Positions 1-6,860 of a DNA stretch of 10,580 bases are shown piece after piece. The notes below the pieces were generated by a model. That model had not been told where the DNA came from. It did no database searches and saw nothing but the letters and a program-made list of their open reading frames with translations. The stretch is from NCBI GenBank assembly GCA_036381125.1, contig DASVDK010000361.1:1-10580 (forward strand), given 5' to 3'. The DNA comes from DASVDK01 sp036381125 [NCBI: Thermodesulfobacteriota bacterium]. Lineage in GTDB: Bacteria; DASVDK01. The position numbers were made by a program, and so were the translations under genes. How positions within the stretch are numbered: position 1 is the stretch's first letter; every line of letters begins with the position of its first letter.

Positions 1-39
1 GCGCGGGCCCGCCTCGTCCGGGCGATCGAGGGGCTCTAG
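1..39 (+). CDS. C-terminal tail of an upstream gene (partial)
   Basis: Frame 1 reads thirteen codons from the window edge to a TAG at 37-39, giving the tail ARARLVRAIEGL. The stop codon overlaps a strong Shine-Dalgarno stretch (AGGAGGGG, 38-45) that serves the next gene. That gene starts only 12 bases after this stop, so the two are very probably co-transcribed. In RND efflux operons the gene just before the adaptor is often a TolC-like outer-membrane channel or a TetR regulator. An Arg/Ala/Leu-rich helical tail would suit either, and twelve residues cannot decide. The call rests on the open frame, the tight junction and the shared direction. Confidence 0.55.
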   Translation, partial: ARARLVRAIEGL

Positions 40-51
40 GAGGGGCCGCGG

Positions 52-1122
52 GTGGGCGCGCGTCTCGTCGGGCACCGTCGGGGCTGGGCGCTGGCCGCCG
101 CGGCGGTCGTCGCGCTCGCGCTCCTGGCGCTCTGGCGCCCCTGGCAGGCGGCGGAGCCGCCCGGGCCATCCGGGGCGCCGGCCGAGGCCGTCCGGTCCGC
201 GGAGGGCCTCGCGACGGCCCTCGTCGAGATGGCCACGGTCGAGGAGGTGACCGAGGCGGTCGGGACCGTTCGGGCGAGCCTGTCCGCCACGGTGTCGAGC
301 CGGGCGACCGGTCGGGTGGCGGAGCTGCGGGTCCGCTCGGGCGATCGCGTCGAGCGCGGGCAGGTCCTCGTCGTCCTTGCGGGCGAGGAGGCCGCCGCGC
401 GCGTCGACCAGGCGCGCGCGGCCCTCGAGGCGGCGGAGGCGGCCCTGGCCGACGCGGAGCGGGAGCTCGCGCGGACGCGCCGGCTCGTCGGCGAGCGGAT
501 CATCGCCCGCCGGGAGCTCGAGGCGGCCGAGGCGCGCGCGGAGGTGGCCCGGGCCCGCGTCCGGGAGGCGCGCTCGGCCGTCGGCGAGGCCCGGGCGCTG
601 GCCGAAGACCTCGTCGTCCGCGCGCCGATGACGGGCGTCGTCTCGGAGACGCTGGTCGACGTGGGAGACCTCGCCGCCCCCGGGCGGCCGATCCTCACGG
701 TGTACGATCCGACCCGGCTCAGGCTCGAGGCGCCGGTCCGCGAGTCGCTCGCGCGCCGGCTCGAGCCCGGCCAGCGCGTGCAGGTCGTCATCGACGCGAT
801 CGGCGCCGAGGTGGAGGGCACGGTGGAGGTCATCGTGCCGGAGGCCGATCCCGCCGCGCGCAGCTTCCTCGTCAAGACGGCGCTCCCCCGGGTGCCGGGC
901 CTCTATCCGGGGATGTTCGGCCGCCTCCGCTTCCCGACCGGCACCGTCGAGATCCTGGCGATGCCCGGCCGCGCGGTGCAGCTCGTGGGGCAGCTCGAGA
1001 CGGTGGGCGTGGTCGAGGACGGCGTCGTCCGCACGCGACAGGTGCGGACCGGGCGGACCTACGGCGAGCTCGTCGAGGTGCTCGCCGGCCTCTCGCCCGG
1101 TGAGCGGGTGGTCCTGCCGTGA
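52..1122 (+). CDS. RND efflux periplasmic adaptor (HlyD/AcrA-type membrane fusion protein)
   Basis: This 356-aa protein should be the periplasmic adaptor linking the inner-membrane RND pump encoded next to an outer-membrane channel. Residues 12-28 form one hydrophobic segment after a basic start (HRRGW), a signal anchor or uncleaved signal. A Pro/Ala-rich linker follows. The first half of the lipoyl-like barrel-sandwich domain is near 71-110 (VSSRATGRVAELRVRSGDRV). An Ala/Glu/Arg-rich alpha-helical hairpin spans about 113-187. The second lipoyl half is near 189-217 (APMTGVVSETLVDVGD), then a beta-barrel and a membrane-proximal domain ending GLSPGERVVLP. Length and domain order are normal for the family. 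The GTG at 52 is chosen because AGGAGGGG lies 6 bases upstream and the N-terminal anchor follows at once. The stop overlaps the permease start by 4 bases (GTGA), indicating translational coupling. Substrate cannot be predicted from the adaptor. Confidence 0.93.
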   Translation: MGARLVGHRRGWALAAAAVVALALLALWRPWQAAEPPGPSGAPAEAVRSAEGLATALVEMATVEEVTEAVGTVRASLSATVSSRATGRVAELRVRSGDRVERGQVLVVLAGEEAAARVDQARAALEAAEAALADAERELARTRRLVGERIIARRELEAAEARAEVARARVREARSAVGEARALAEDLVVRAPMTGVVSETLVDVGDLAAPGRPILTVYDPTRLRLEAPVRESLARRLEPGQRVQVVIDAIGAEVEGTVEVIVPEADPAARSFLVKTALPRVPGLYPGMFGRLRFPTGTVEILAMPGRAVQLVGQLETVGVVEDGVVRTRQVRTGRTYGELVEVLAGLSPGERVVLP

Positions 1123-4100
1123 CCGCGCGCCGCCGAGGGGTGACCGCGGCGATCGTCCGCCAGTTCATCACGTCGCCGCTCTCGCTCCTCTTCCTCCTGG
1201 CCTCGATCGCCGCGGGCGCGGTGGCGCTCCTCGCGACGCCGCGCGAGGAGGACCCGCAGATCAGCGTCCCGCTCGCCGACATCCTCATCCGCATGCCGGG
1301 GGCCAGCGCCGAGGAGGTGGAGAACCTCGTCGTCATCAACCTCGAGCGGAAGCTCGCGGAGATCGACGGCGTCGAGCACGTCTACTCGACCGCCCGGCCG
1401 GACGAGGCGGTCGTCACCGTGCGCTTCCGGGTGGGCGAGGATCGCGAGGAGAGCCTCGTCAAGCTCTACAACAAGCTCTACTCGAACCTCGACGCGGTCC
1501 CGGCCGGGGTGGCGAGCTGGGTCGTGAAGCCGCTCGAGATCGCCGACGTGCCGATCCTCGCGCTCACGCTCTACGGCGAGGACGTCTCCGACTACGAGCT
1601 GCGCCGCGTGGCCGACGAGCTGCTCCACAGGCTGCAGGGGGTGACCGACGCCTCCCGCTCGTTCGTCGTCGGCGGGCGCCGGCGCGAGGTGCGGGTGGCG
1701 CTCGACCCGGAGGCGCTCGCCGCGCGGGGGCTCGGCGCCCTCGAGATCGCGCGGCGGCTCGACGCGGCGAACGTCAGCCGGCCGGTCGGCGAGCTGACGC
1801 GCGAGAACCGGACGATCCAGGTCCGGGCGGGCCCGTTCTTCGAGAGCGCCGAGGACGTGGCCGGCGTGGTCGTCGGGGTCGCCGACGGCCGCCCCGTCTA
1901 CCTGCGCGACGTCGCGCGCGTGATCGACGGACCCGAGGAGCCGGTGGCGTACAGCTGGGTCGCCGCCGGTCCGGCCGCGGCCACGCGGGGGATCCCCGAG
2001 GCGCTGCGCGGCGCCGAGCCGCTCCCGGCGGTCACGCTGGCCCTGGCCAAGCGGCACGGGACCAACGCCGTTGCGGTGGCCGAGGGGCTCCTCGACCAGC
2101 TCGAGACGCTCCGGCGCGAGGTGGTCCCGGACGGCATCGAGGTGCTCGTCACCCGCAACTACGGCGAGACCGCCGACGAGAAGGTGAACGAGCTGGTCCG
2201 GCACCTCGTGATCGCCGTGGTGACGATCCTCGTCCTGCTCGCCTTCGCCCTCGGGTGGCGCGAGGCGGTGATCGTCTCGCTCGCGGTCCCCATGACGCTC
2301 GCGCTCACCCTCCTCGCGAACCTCCTCGCCGGCTACTCGATCAACCGGGTGACGCTCTTCGCCCTCATCCTCTCGCTGGGCCTTCTCGTCGACGACCCGA
2401 TCGTCGACGTCGAGAACATCCACCGCCACCTGGCCCTGCGGCGCGAGCCGCCGCTCGACGCCACCCTCACGGCCGTCGACGAGGTGCGGCCGCCGACGAT
2501 CCTCGCCACCTTCACGGTCATCGTCGCCTTCCTGCCGATGCTCTTCGTGACCGGCCTCATGGGGCCCTACATGCGCCCCATGCCGTTCAACGTGCCGGTC
2601 GCGATGCTCGTCTCGCTGATCGTCGCCTTCACCGTGACGCCCTGGGCCGCGTACCGGTTCCTCCGGGTGCCCGCGGAGCACGGGGCGGCCGGGGGTCGGC
2701 GCGCGGCGGAGCCCCGGCTCGCCCGCGCCTACCGGCGTGCGGTCGCGCCGCTCCTCGCCAGCCGCCGGCTCGGGGTCGCCTTCCTCGCCGCGGTGGCGCT
2801 CGCGTTCGCCGGCTCGCTCGCCCTCGTGCCGCTCCGCCTCGTGCCGCTCAAGATGCTCCCCTTCGACAACAAGGACGAACTCCAGGTGGTCTTCGACCTC
2901 CCCGAGGGGTCCGCCCTCGAGGCGACCGCCAGGCTGGCCGGCGATCTGACCGACTACCTCCGGACCAGGCCGGAGGTCGCGGCCGCCGTCGCGTACGTGG
3001 GCGCGCCGTCGCCCTTCGACTTCAACGGCCTCGTCCGCCACTACTACCTGCGCGAGGCGCCGCACCAGGGGGACGTGCGCCTGGCCCTGGCGCCGAAGGC
3101 GGAGCGGCGGGAAGGCAGCCACGCCTTCGCGCTGCGCATCCGGCCGGAGGTCGAGCGGATCGCCCGCGAGCACGGGGCGACCGTGGCCATCGTCGAGACG
3201 CCGCCCGGGCCGCCGGTCCTCGCGACGCTCGTGGCCGAGGTCTACGGCCCTCCGCGAGCGTCCTACGCGGACATCGTCGCCGCGGCGCGGCACGTTCGCC
3301 GCCTCTTCGAGGCGACGCCCGGCGTGGTGGACGTGGACGACTACATCGTCGCGCCGGACCGGCGCCTGATCGTCGAGGTGGACCGGGCCAAGGCGGCCAT
3401 AGGCGGCGTCGAGACGCGCGACGTGGTGGACACGCTCGCGCTGGCCGTCGGCGGCGCACAGGCCGGGAGGGTGCACGTGCCGGCCGAGCGGACGCCGCTG
3501 CCGCTCGTGGTCCGCCTGCCGCGCGAGGAGCGGAGCGCCCCGCGCGACCTTGCCAGGCTCTCGGTCGCCGGCACGGATGGCCGGCTCGTGCCGCTCGGGG
3601 AGATCACGCGGGCGCGCGAGGTCGAGGCGCCGCAGCCGATCTACCGGAAGGACCTCTCGCGGGTGATGTTCGTCCTCGGCGACACGGCGGGCACGAGCCC
3701 CGCCGAGGCGGTCCTCGCCCTCCAGGGGGCGCTCGCACGGGACCCGCTGCCCGAGGGGTTCCGGGTGACCTTCCGCGGCGAGGGGGAGTGGCAGATCACC
3801 CTCGACGTCTTCCGGGACCTCGGTCTCGCCTTCGCGGCGGCGCTCGTGGCGATCTACGCCCTCCTCGCCGCGCAGACCGGCTCGTTCGTCGTCCCGCTCG
3901 TCATCATGGTCGCCATCCCCCTCACGCTCGTCGGCATCCTCCCCGGCTTCGCCCTGCTGAACGCCTTCGGCACGGAGCCGGTCGCCGGGTACCCGAACCC
4001 GATCTTCTTCACCGCGACGGCGATGATCGGCATGATCGCCCTCGCCGGGATCGTGGTCCGCAACTCGATCATCCTGATCGACTTCATCGACGCCCGCCTG

Positions 4101-4340
4101 GCCGAGGGTGGGCGCTCGGTCGCCGAGGCGGTCCTCGACGCGGGCGCGGTCCGGATCCGCCCGATCCTCCTCACGGCCGGTGCCGCGATGCTCGGCGCCT
4201 GGGTGATCGTCTTCGACCCGATCTTCTCCGGCCTCGCCTGGTCGTTCCTGTTCGGGATCTTCGCGTCCACGCTCTTCACGGTCGCGGTCGTCCCGGTGAT
4301 CTACCAGCGCCTCCTCGCGCGCCGGGCCCGCCGCGCGTGA
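1119..4340 (+). CDS. RND-family efflux permease (AcrB-like inner-membrane pump)
   Basis: This 1073-aa protein is a full-length proton-driven RND transporter of the ACR_tran family, the pump of a tripartite system. It shows the internal two-fold pattern of the family: TM1 near 21-40, a large periplasmic loop, a TM bundle from about 375, a second TM near 555-575, a second loop, and a last bundle from about 905. The TM4 proton-relay motif is GLLVDDPIVDVENIHRH, with D425-D426 matching the paired aspartates of AcrB. In the TM10 equivalent (GIVVRNSIILIDF), R981 sits where AcrB has its relay lysine. Neither CusA-type metal signatures nor substrate-specific motifs are evident, so substrate is left open. 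The GTG at 1119 overlaps the adaptor stop. A second in-frame GTG at 1140, directly behind GAGGGG, is an alternative start that would shorten the protein by 7 residues. The gene is probably co-expressed with the adaptor. Confidence 0.95.
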   Translation: MTARRRGVTAAIVRQFITSPLSLLFLLASIAAGAVALLATPREEDPQISVPLADILIRMPGASAEEVENLVVINLERKLAEIDGVEHVYSTARPDEAVVTVRFRVGEDREESLVKLYNKLYSNLDAVPAGVASWVVKPLEIADVPILALTLYGEDVSDYELRRVADELLHRLQGVTDASRSFVVGGRRREVRVALDPEALAARGLGALEIARRLDAANVSRPVGELTRENRTIQVRAGPFFESAEDVAGVVVGVADGRPVYLRDVARVIDGPEEPVAYSWVAAGPAAATRGIPEALRGAEPLPAVTLALAKRHGTNAVAVAEGLLDQLETLRREVVPDGIEVLVTRNYGETADEKVNELVRHLVIAVVTILVLLAFALGWREAVIVSLAVPMTLALTLLANLLAGYSINRVTLFALILSLGLLVDDPIVDVENIHRHLALRREPPLDATLTAVDEVRPPTILATFTVIVAFLPMLFVTGLMGPYMRPMPFNVPVAMLVSLIVAFTVTPWAAYRFLRVPAEHGAAGGRRAAEPRLARAYRRAVAPLLASRRLGVAFLAAVALAFAGSLALVPLRLVPLKMLPFDNKDELQVVFDLPEGSALEATARLAGDLTDYLRTRPEVAAAVAYVGAPSPFDFNGLVRHYYLREAPHQGDVRLALAPKAERREGSHAFALRIRPEVERIAREHGATVAIVETPPGPPVLATLVAEVYGPPRASYADIVAAARHVRRLFEATPGVVDVDDYIVAPDRRLIVEVDRAKAAIGGVETRDVVDTLALAVGGAQAGRVHVPAERTPLPLVVRLPREERSAPRDLARLSVAGTDGRLVPLGEITRAREVEAPQPIYRKDLSRVMFVLGDTAGTSPAEAVLALQGALARDPLPEGFRVTFRGEGEWQITLDVFRDLGLAFAAALVAIYALLAAQTGSFVVPLVIMVAIPLTLVGILPGFALLNAFGTEPVAGYPNPIFFTATAMIGMIALAGIVVRNSIILIDFIDARLAEGGRSVAEAVLDAGAVRIRPILLTAGAAMLGAWVIVFDPIFSGLAWSFLFGIFASTLFTVAVVPVIYQRLLARRARRA

Positions 4341-4362
4341 GGGCAGCCGGGGCGCCTGCGGG

Positions 4363-4400
4363 TGGGACAGTCGCGCCCCGATCGGGGCGCGGCTGTCCCA
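4363..4400 (+). terminator. 38-bp near-perfect palindrome after the RND operon (terminator or operator)
   Basis: The left arm TGGGACAG-T-CGCGCCCC and the right arm GGGGCGCG-G-CTGTCCCA flank a central GATC. The only mismatch in DNA (T/G, ninth from each end) becomes a G-U pair in RNA, giving a 17-bp stem with a 4-base loop. It starts 23 bases after the permease stop, the expected place for an intrinsic terminator. No T-run follows, so if it terminates transcription it does so without a classical U-tract. The high symmetry at DNA level also allows a binding site for a dimeric regulator. I favour terminator from position. Confidence 0.5.
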
Positions 4401-4461
4401 GGCGACGCGCGGCCGACCGTCCGAACTGCGCGATCTGGCGAGGCTGCCGCTCGTTTCGCCG

Positions 4462-4479
4462 TTGGCCTCCGGCTTGCAC
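4462..4479 (+). promoter_or_regulatory. Sigma-54 (RpoN) -24/-12 promoter candidate
   Basis: The sequence TTGGCCTCCGGCTTGCAC holds TGGC at 4463-4466 and TTGCA at 4474-4478. The key GG (4464-4465) and GC (4476-4477) are separated exactly as in the consensus TGGCAC-N5-TTGCA. Transcription would begin near 4489, about 75-115 bases before the kinase start codons. The placement, downstream of the palindrome and upstream of an NtrB/PilS-like kinase, suits a sigma-54-associated gene. The -24 half departs from consensus at two of six positions (CT instead of AC). No upstream activator site was recognised. Confidence 0.55.
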
Positions 4480-4508
4480 CGGACACCGGCGGCGGGACGG
4501 CGCCGCCC

Positions 4509-4559
4509 GACCCCTTCTTCAGGGGGCCCTGCACCTGCCAGGGGCCCGGACACGGGGTC
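4509..4559 (+). other. GC-rich hairpin in the leader of the sensor kinase
   Basis: GACCCC (4509-4514) can pair with GGGGTC (4554-4559). Inside that, GGGCCCT (4524-4530) can pair with AGGGGCCC (4540-4547) with a single bulge, around a loop containing GCACCTGCC. If transcription starts near 4489, this lies in the 5' leader. It ends a few bases before the GTG at 4565 and 44 bases before the GTG at 4604. It may affect translation or act as a second, U-less termination signal for upstream transcription. Such GC-rich stems also arise by chance in this composition. Confidence 0.3.
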
Positions 4560-4603
4560 GAGGCGTGAGCGCGCGCCGGAGGACGGGGGAGAGCGGGGCG
4601 CGC

Positions 4604-6226
4604 GTGACAGCGCTCGAGAGCCATCAGGCACCGAGGCAGATGCCCGGGCGGATCCTCGCCCTGATGCTGCTGCGGGTGCTCGTCATCCTGGGCGGATGCG
4701 CCTGGTACGCGCTCGCGTGGCCGGGCCTCGCCGAGCCTCGCCTCGTGGCGGCGATCCTCGTCGCCGTGCTCGCCTACGGCCTGTTCCTCCTCCGGCTGCT
4801 CTGGCACGCGCCGGAGCGGGCCCTGCGGTGGAACGCGCCGGTGACGGCGCTCGACATCGCCGCGGCGCTGGCGCTCGTGGCCTTCACGGGCGGCGCGCGG
4901 AGCGACTTCTTCCTGGCGATCTACCTGATCGTCGCGATCCAGGCGTACTACTACGGCCTGCGCCGCGGCCTCGTCGTGGCCGTCGGCGCGGCGGCGCTCT
5001 ACCTCGCCGTCGTCCGGCCGACCGTCGAGCCGTCCGCCTGGCCCGACTACGCCGTGCGCGCCGGCATGGTCGTCGTGACCGCCGTCTGCCTGGGGGTGCT
5101 TGCCGAGGCGGAACGGCGGGAGCAGGAGACGATCCGGTCGCTCAACCGGCGGCTCGAGGCGCAGCGCCGGGAGGTGAGGGCGATCCTCGACGGCCTTCGC
5201 GACGGGGTCGTGGCGCTCGACCGGCAGTGGCGAGTCGTCGGCTGGAACCGGGCCATGGCCGAGCGCTTCGGGCTCTCGGAGGCGCAGGCGCACGGCCAGC
5301 CGATCACCCGGTTCCTCCCGCAGCTTCGCGACGGCGGCCGCGCCGAGCCGCCCGGCCGCCTCGCGGGCGGCGATCCGGCGGAGCGGCTGGTTCACGTCGG
5401 GCCGACAGGCGAGCCGATGATCCTGAACATCCGCGCGAGTCCCGTCGCGAACGACGGCGGCGACCGCGACGCGGCCGCCGTGCTCCTGATCGAGGACGCG
5501 ACCGAGCGGGTCGCCCTGGAGCAGGCCGCCCGGCGGGCCGAGACGCTGGCCGCGATCGGCGCGCTGGCCACCGGGATCGCCCACGAGATCAACAACCCGA
5601 TCGGCATCGCGACCACACGCATCGAGCTGCTGCTCGAGGACGCCGGCGGCACCGCGCTCTCCCCCTCGGTCCGGGAGGACCTCGCCGTCCTGCGCCAGCA
5701 GCTCCTCCGTGCGGGGCGCGTCGCGCGGGGCCTCCTCTCGCTCACCCGCCGGGGCGCCGGCCGCACGGTCGAGGTCGACCTCAACGCCGTGGTCCAGGAA
5801 ACGCTCCTGCTCGTCGGCAAGCAGGTCCGGGACGAGGGCATCCGGCTGTCGTCGCGCCTGGCGCCGGACCTGCCGCCCGTCCGCGGCGACGGCAGCCAGC
5901 TCGCGCAGGCGCTCCTCAGCCTCGTCGACAACGCGCGCGAGGCGATTACCCCGCCGGGAGAGATCGCCGTCGAGACCGGGCCCGACCCGGAGCGGCCCGG
6001 ATGGGTCTGCCTCCGGGTCCGCGATACCGGGAGGGGGATCCCTCCGGAGCGGCACGAGGCGATCTTCGATCCGCTCTACACCACCAAGCCGGCCGGCACC
6101 GGGCTCGGCCTGGCCGTCACGGCGGCCATCGTCCGCGAGCACGGGGGCCAGATATCGGTCGAGAGTCGAGACGGGGAGGGCACGACCTTCACCGTGCGTC
6201 TCCCCTCGGGTCGTCCGGACGCGTAG
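4604..6226 (+). CDS. Membrane PAS sensor histidine kinase, NtrB/PilS-like
   Basis: This 540-aa protein is a transmitter kinase that should autophosphorylate on His and pass phosphate to a response regulator. Residues 17-166 hold about six TM segments, including a TM3-TM4 element FTGGARSDFFLAIYLIVAIQ typical of PilS-like sensors. A short coiled linker (about 168-192) leads to a PAS domain (about 193-300). HisKA carries the phosphoacceptor H327 in GIAHEINNP. The HATPase_c domain has the N box (VDNAREA, N443), G1 box (DTGRG, from D474), F box (FDPLYTTK) and G2 box (GTGLGL, from G498), so all catalytic elements are present. GTG 4604 is chosen because GGGGGAGAG lies 10 bases upstream. GTG 4565 and ATG 4640 are in-frame alternatives and neither alters the domains. 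No response regulator is encoded beside it, so it is an orphan kinase within this window. A sigma-54 promoter candidate lies upstream. The stimulus is unknown. Confidence 0.9.
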   Translation: MTALESHQAPRQMPGRILALMLLRVLVILGGCAWYALAWPGLAEPRLVAAILVAVLAYGLFLLRLLWHAPERALRWNAPVTALDIAAALALVAFTGGARSDFFLAIYLIVAIQAYYYGLRRGLVVAVGAAALYLAVVRPTVEPSAWPDYAVRAGMVVVTAVCLGVLAEAERREQETIRSLNRRLEAQRREVRAILDGLRDGVVALDRQWRVVGWNRAMAERFGLSEAQAHGQPITRFLPQLRDGGRAEPPGRLAGGDPAERLVHVGPTGEPMILNIRASPVANDGGDRDAAAVLLIEDATERVALEQAARRAETLAAIGALATGIAHEINNPIGIATTRIELLLEDAGGTALSPSVREDLAVLRQQLLRAGRVARGLLSLTRRGAGRTVEVDLNAVVQETLLLVGKQVRDEGIRLSSRLAPDLPPVRGDGSQLAQALLSLVDNAREAITPPGEIAVETGPDPERPGWVCLRVRDTGRGIPPERHEAIFDPLYTTKPAGTGLGLAVTAAIVREHGGQISVESRDGEGTTFTVRLPSGRPDA

Positions 6227-6324
6227 GCGCCGCGCGGCGGACGCCCGCTCCGGGTCCGCGATCGACGCGCACCTCGCGACGCGATCGTCATCGGGCCGCC
6301 GGCGTCGTGACGGGAGGGACTCGC

Positions 6325-6741
6325 ATGCACGGTGATCGCGCGTTCCAGGCGGCACGGCCGGTTCCCGGGGGGAGGGCCATCTCCGTCGCGCTCCGTACCG
6401 CCCACATCGCCGCCTTCGGCTTCCTCCTCGGCGGTCACGCGTTCGACGCGCCGGAGGCGGCGCTCCGCACCCCTCTCTGGGTCGCCGTCCTCACCGGGGC
6501 CGGGCTCATCGCCCTCGAGGTGCGGGCGATCGGCCTGCGGTGGTGCGTGCTCGGCAAGGGGATCGGCGTCGCGGCGAAGCTCGTCGTCCTGCTCCTGGTG
6601 CCGTTCTTCTGGGAGGCGCGGGTGCCGCTCCTGCTCCTGGCGATGGCGATCGCCTCGGTGAGTTCCCACATGCCGGCCCGCTTCCGCCACTACTCGATCG
6701 TCGAGCGGCGGGTGATCGGCGCCGTCTCGCAGCGGCCGTGA
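6325..6741 (+). CDS. Small multi-pass membrane protein of unknown function
   Basis: This 138-aa protein is one I cannot assign to a named family. It has about three to four hydrophobic segments: 21-37, 50-66, 80-97 (ending in VPFFWEARVP) and 98-114. A soluble tail follows with SSHMPARFRHYSIVERR. Conspicuous residues likely to matter are H27, H38, W73-C74, W96-E97, H115 and H122, several at membrane edges. GGGAGGG lies 6 bases before the ATG, a strong ribosome site that fixes the start. The 98-base gap after the kinase has no clear promoter, so read-through from the kinase is possible but unproven. It ends about 40 bases before the FNR-type box of the next operon. Histidines near membrane edges could bind metal or heme, but this is only a suggestion. 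Confidence 0.8.
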   Translation: MHGDRAFQAARPVPGGRAISVALRTAHIAAFGFLLGGHAFDAPEAALRTPLWVAVLTGAGLIALEVRAIGLRWCVLGKGIGVAAKLVVLLLVPFFWEARVPLLLLAMAIASVSSHMPARFRHYSIVERRVIGAVSQRP

Positions 6742-6778
6742 TCGGTCCGGGAGCCGTCGGCCGGGCCGCGGGGCCGGC

Positions 6779-6792
6779 TTGACCCAGGTCAA
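6779..6792 (+). promoter_or_regulatory. FNR/DNR/NNR-type operator
   Basis: TTGACCCAGGTCAA is a perfect inverted repeat (TTGAC-N4-GTCAA), extended by one more pair (C6778/G6793). CRP/FNR-family regulators of the FNR, DNR and NNR types bind TTGAT-N4-ATCAA or the TTGAC-N4-GTCAA variant to control anaerobic respiration and NO metabolism. It lies 68 bases before the ATG of the NnrS-like gene. Its centre (6785.5) is about 41 bases upstream of the start predicted from the -10 at 6814-6819. The regulator itself is not in the window. Confidence 0.75.
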
Positions 6793-6813
6793 GGCGCTCC
6801 GGGCCGGAACCGG

Positions 6814-6819
6814 TAGCGT
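6814..6819 (+). promoter_or_regulatory. Putative -10 hexamer of an FNR-activated (class II) promoter
   Basis: TAGCGT fits the TANNNT core of a sigma-70-type -10. It would give a start near 6826, placing the FNR-type box at about -41, the geometry at which class II FNR activators replace the -35 contact. No independent -35 is visible, as expected for an activator-dependent promoter. A six-base match is weak alone; the spacing to the operator is what gives it weight. Confidence 0.45.
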
Positions 6820-6860
6820 AGAAGGCGGCGCCGCAAGGTGCGGTGAAAGGCGGGGTCGCG

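Noticed and set aside
4362-4568. 68-aa + frame in the gap after the RND gene
   Set aside because: No ribosome site, it crosses the palindrome and promoter candidate, and its composition resembles translated non-coding GC-rich DNA.
1059-4631. 1190-aa open frame on the minus strand opposite the RND permease
   Set aside because: Its translation is dominated by Arg, Glu, Asp, Gly and His in low-complexity runs, as expected for the antisense of a high-GC gene. The + strand frame there is a clear RND pump with family motifs.
6237-6287. Imperfect hairpins after the kinase stop (GCGGAC/GTCCGC and CGATCG/CGATCG)
   Set aside because: Stems are only six bases before mismatches and no T-run follows; in this base composition such stems are expected by chance, so no terminator is called.
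4301-6355. 684-aa minus-strand frame opposite the histidine kinase
   Set aside because: Low-complexity Arg/Asp/Gly-rich composition and no recognisable domain; the kinase on the + strand accounts for the region.
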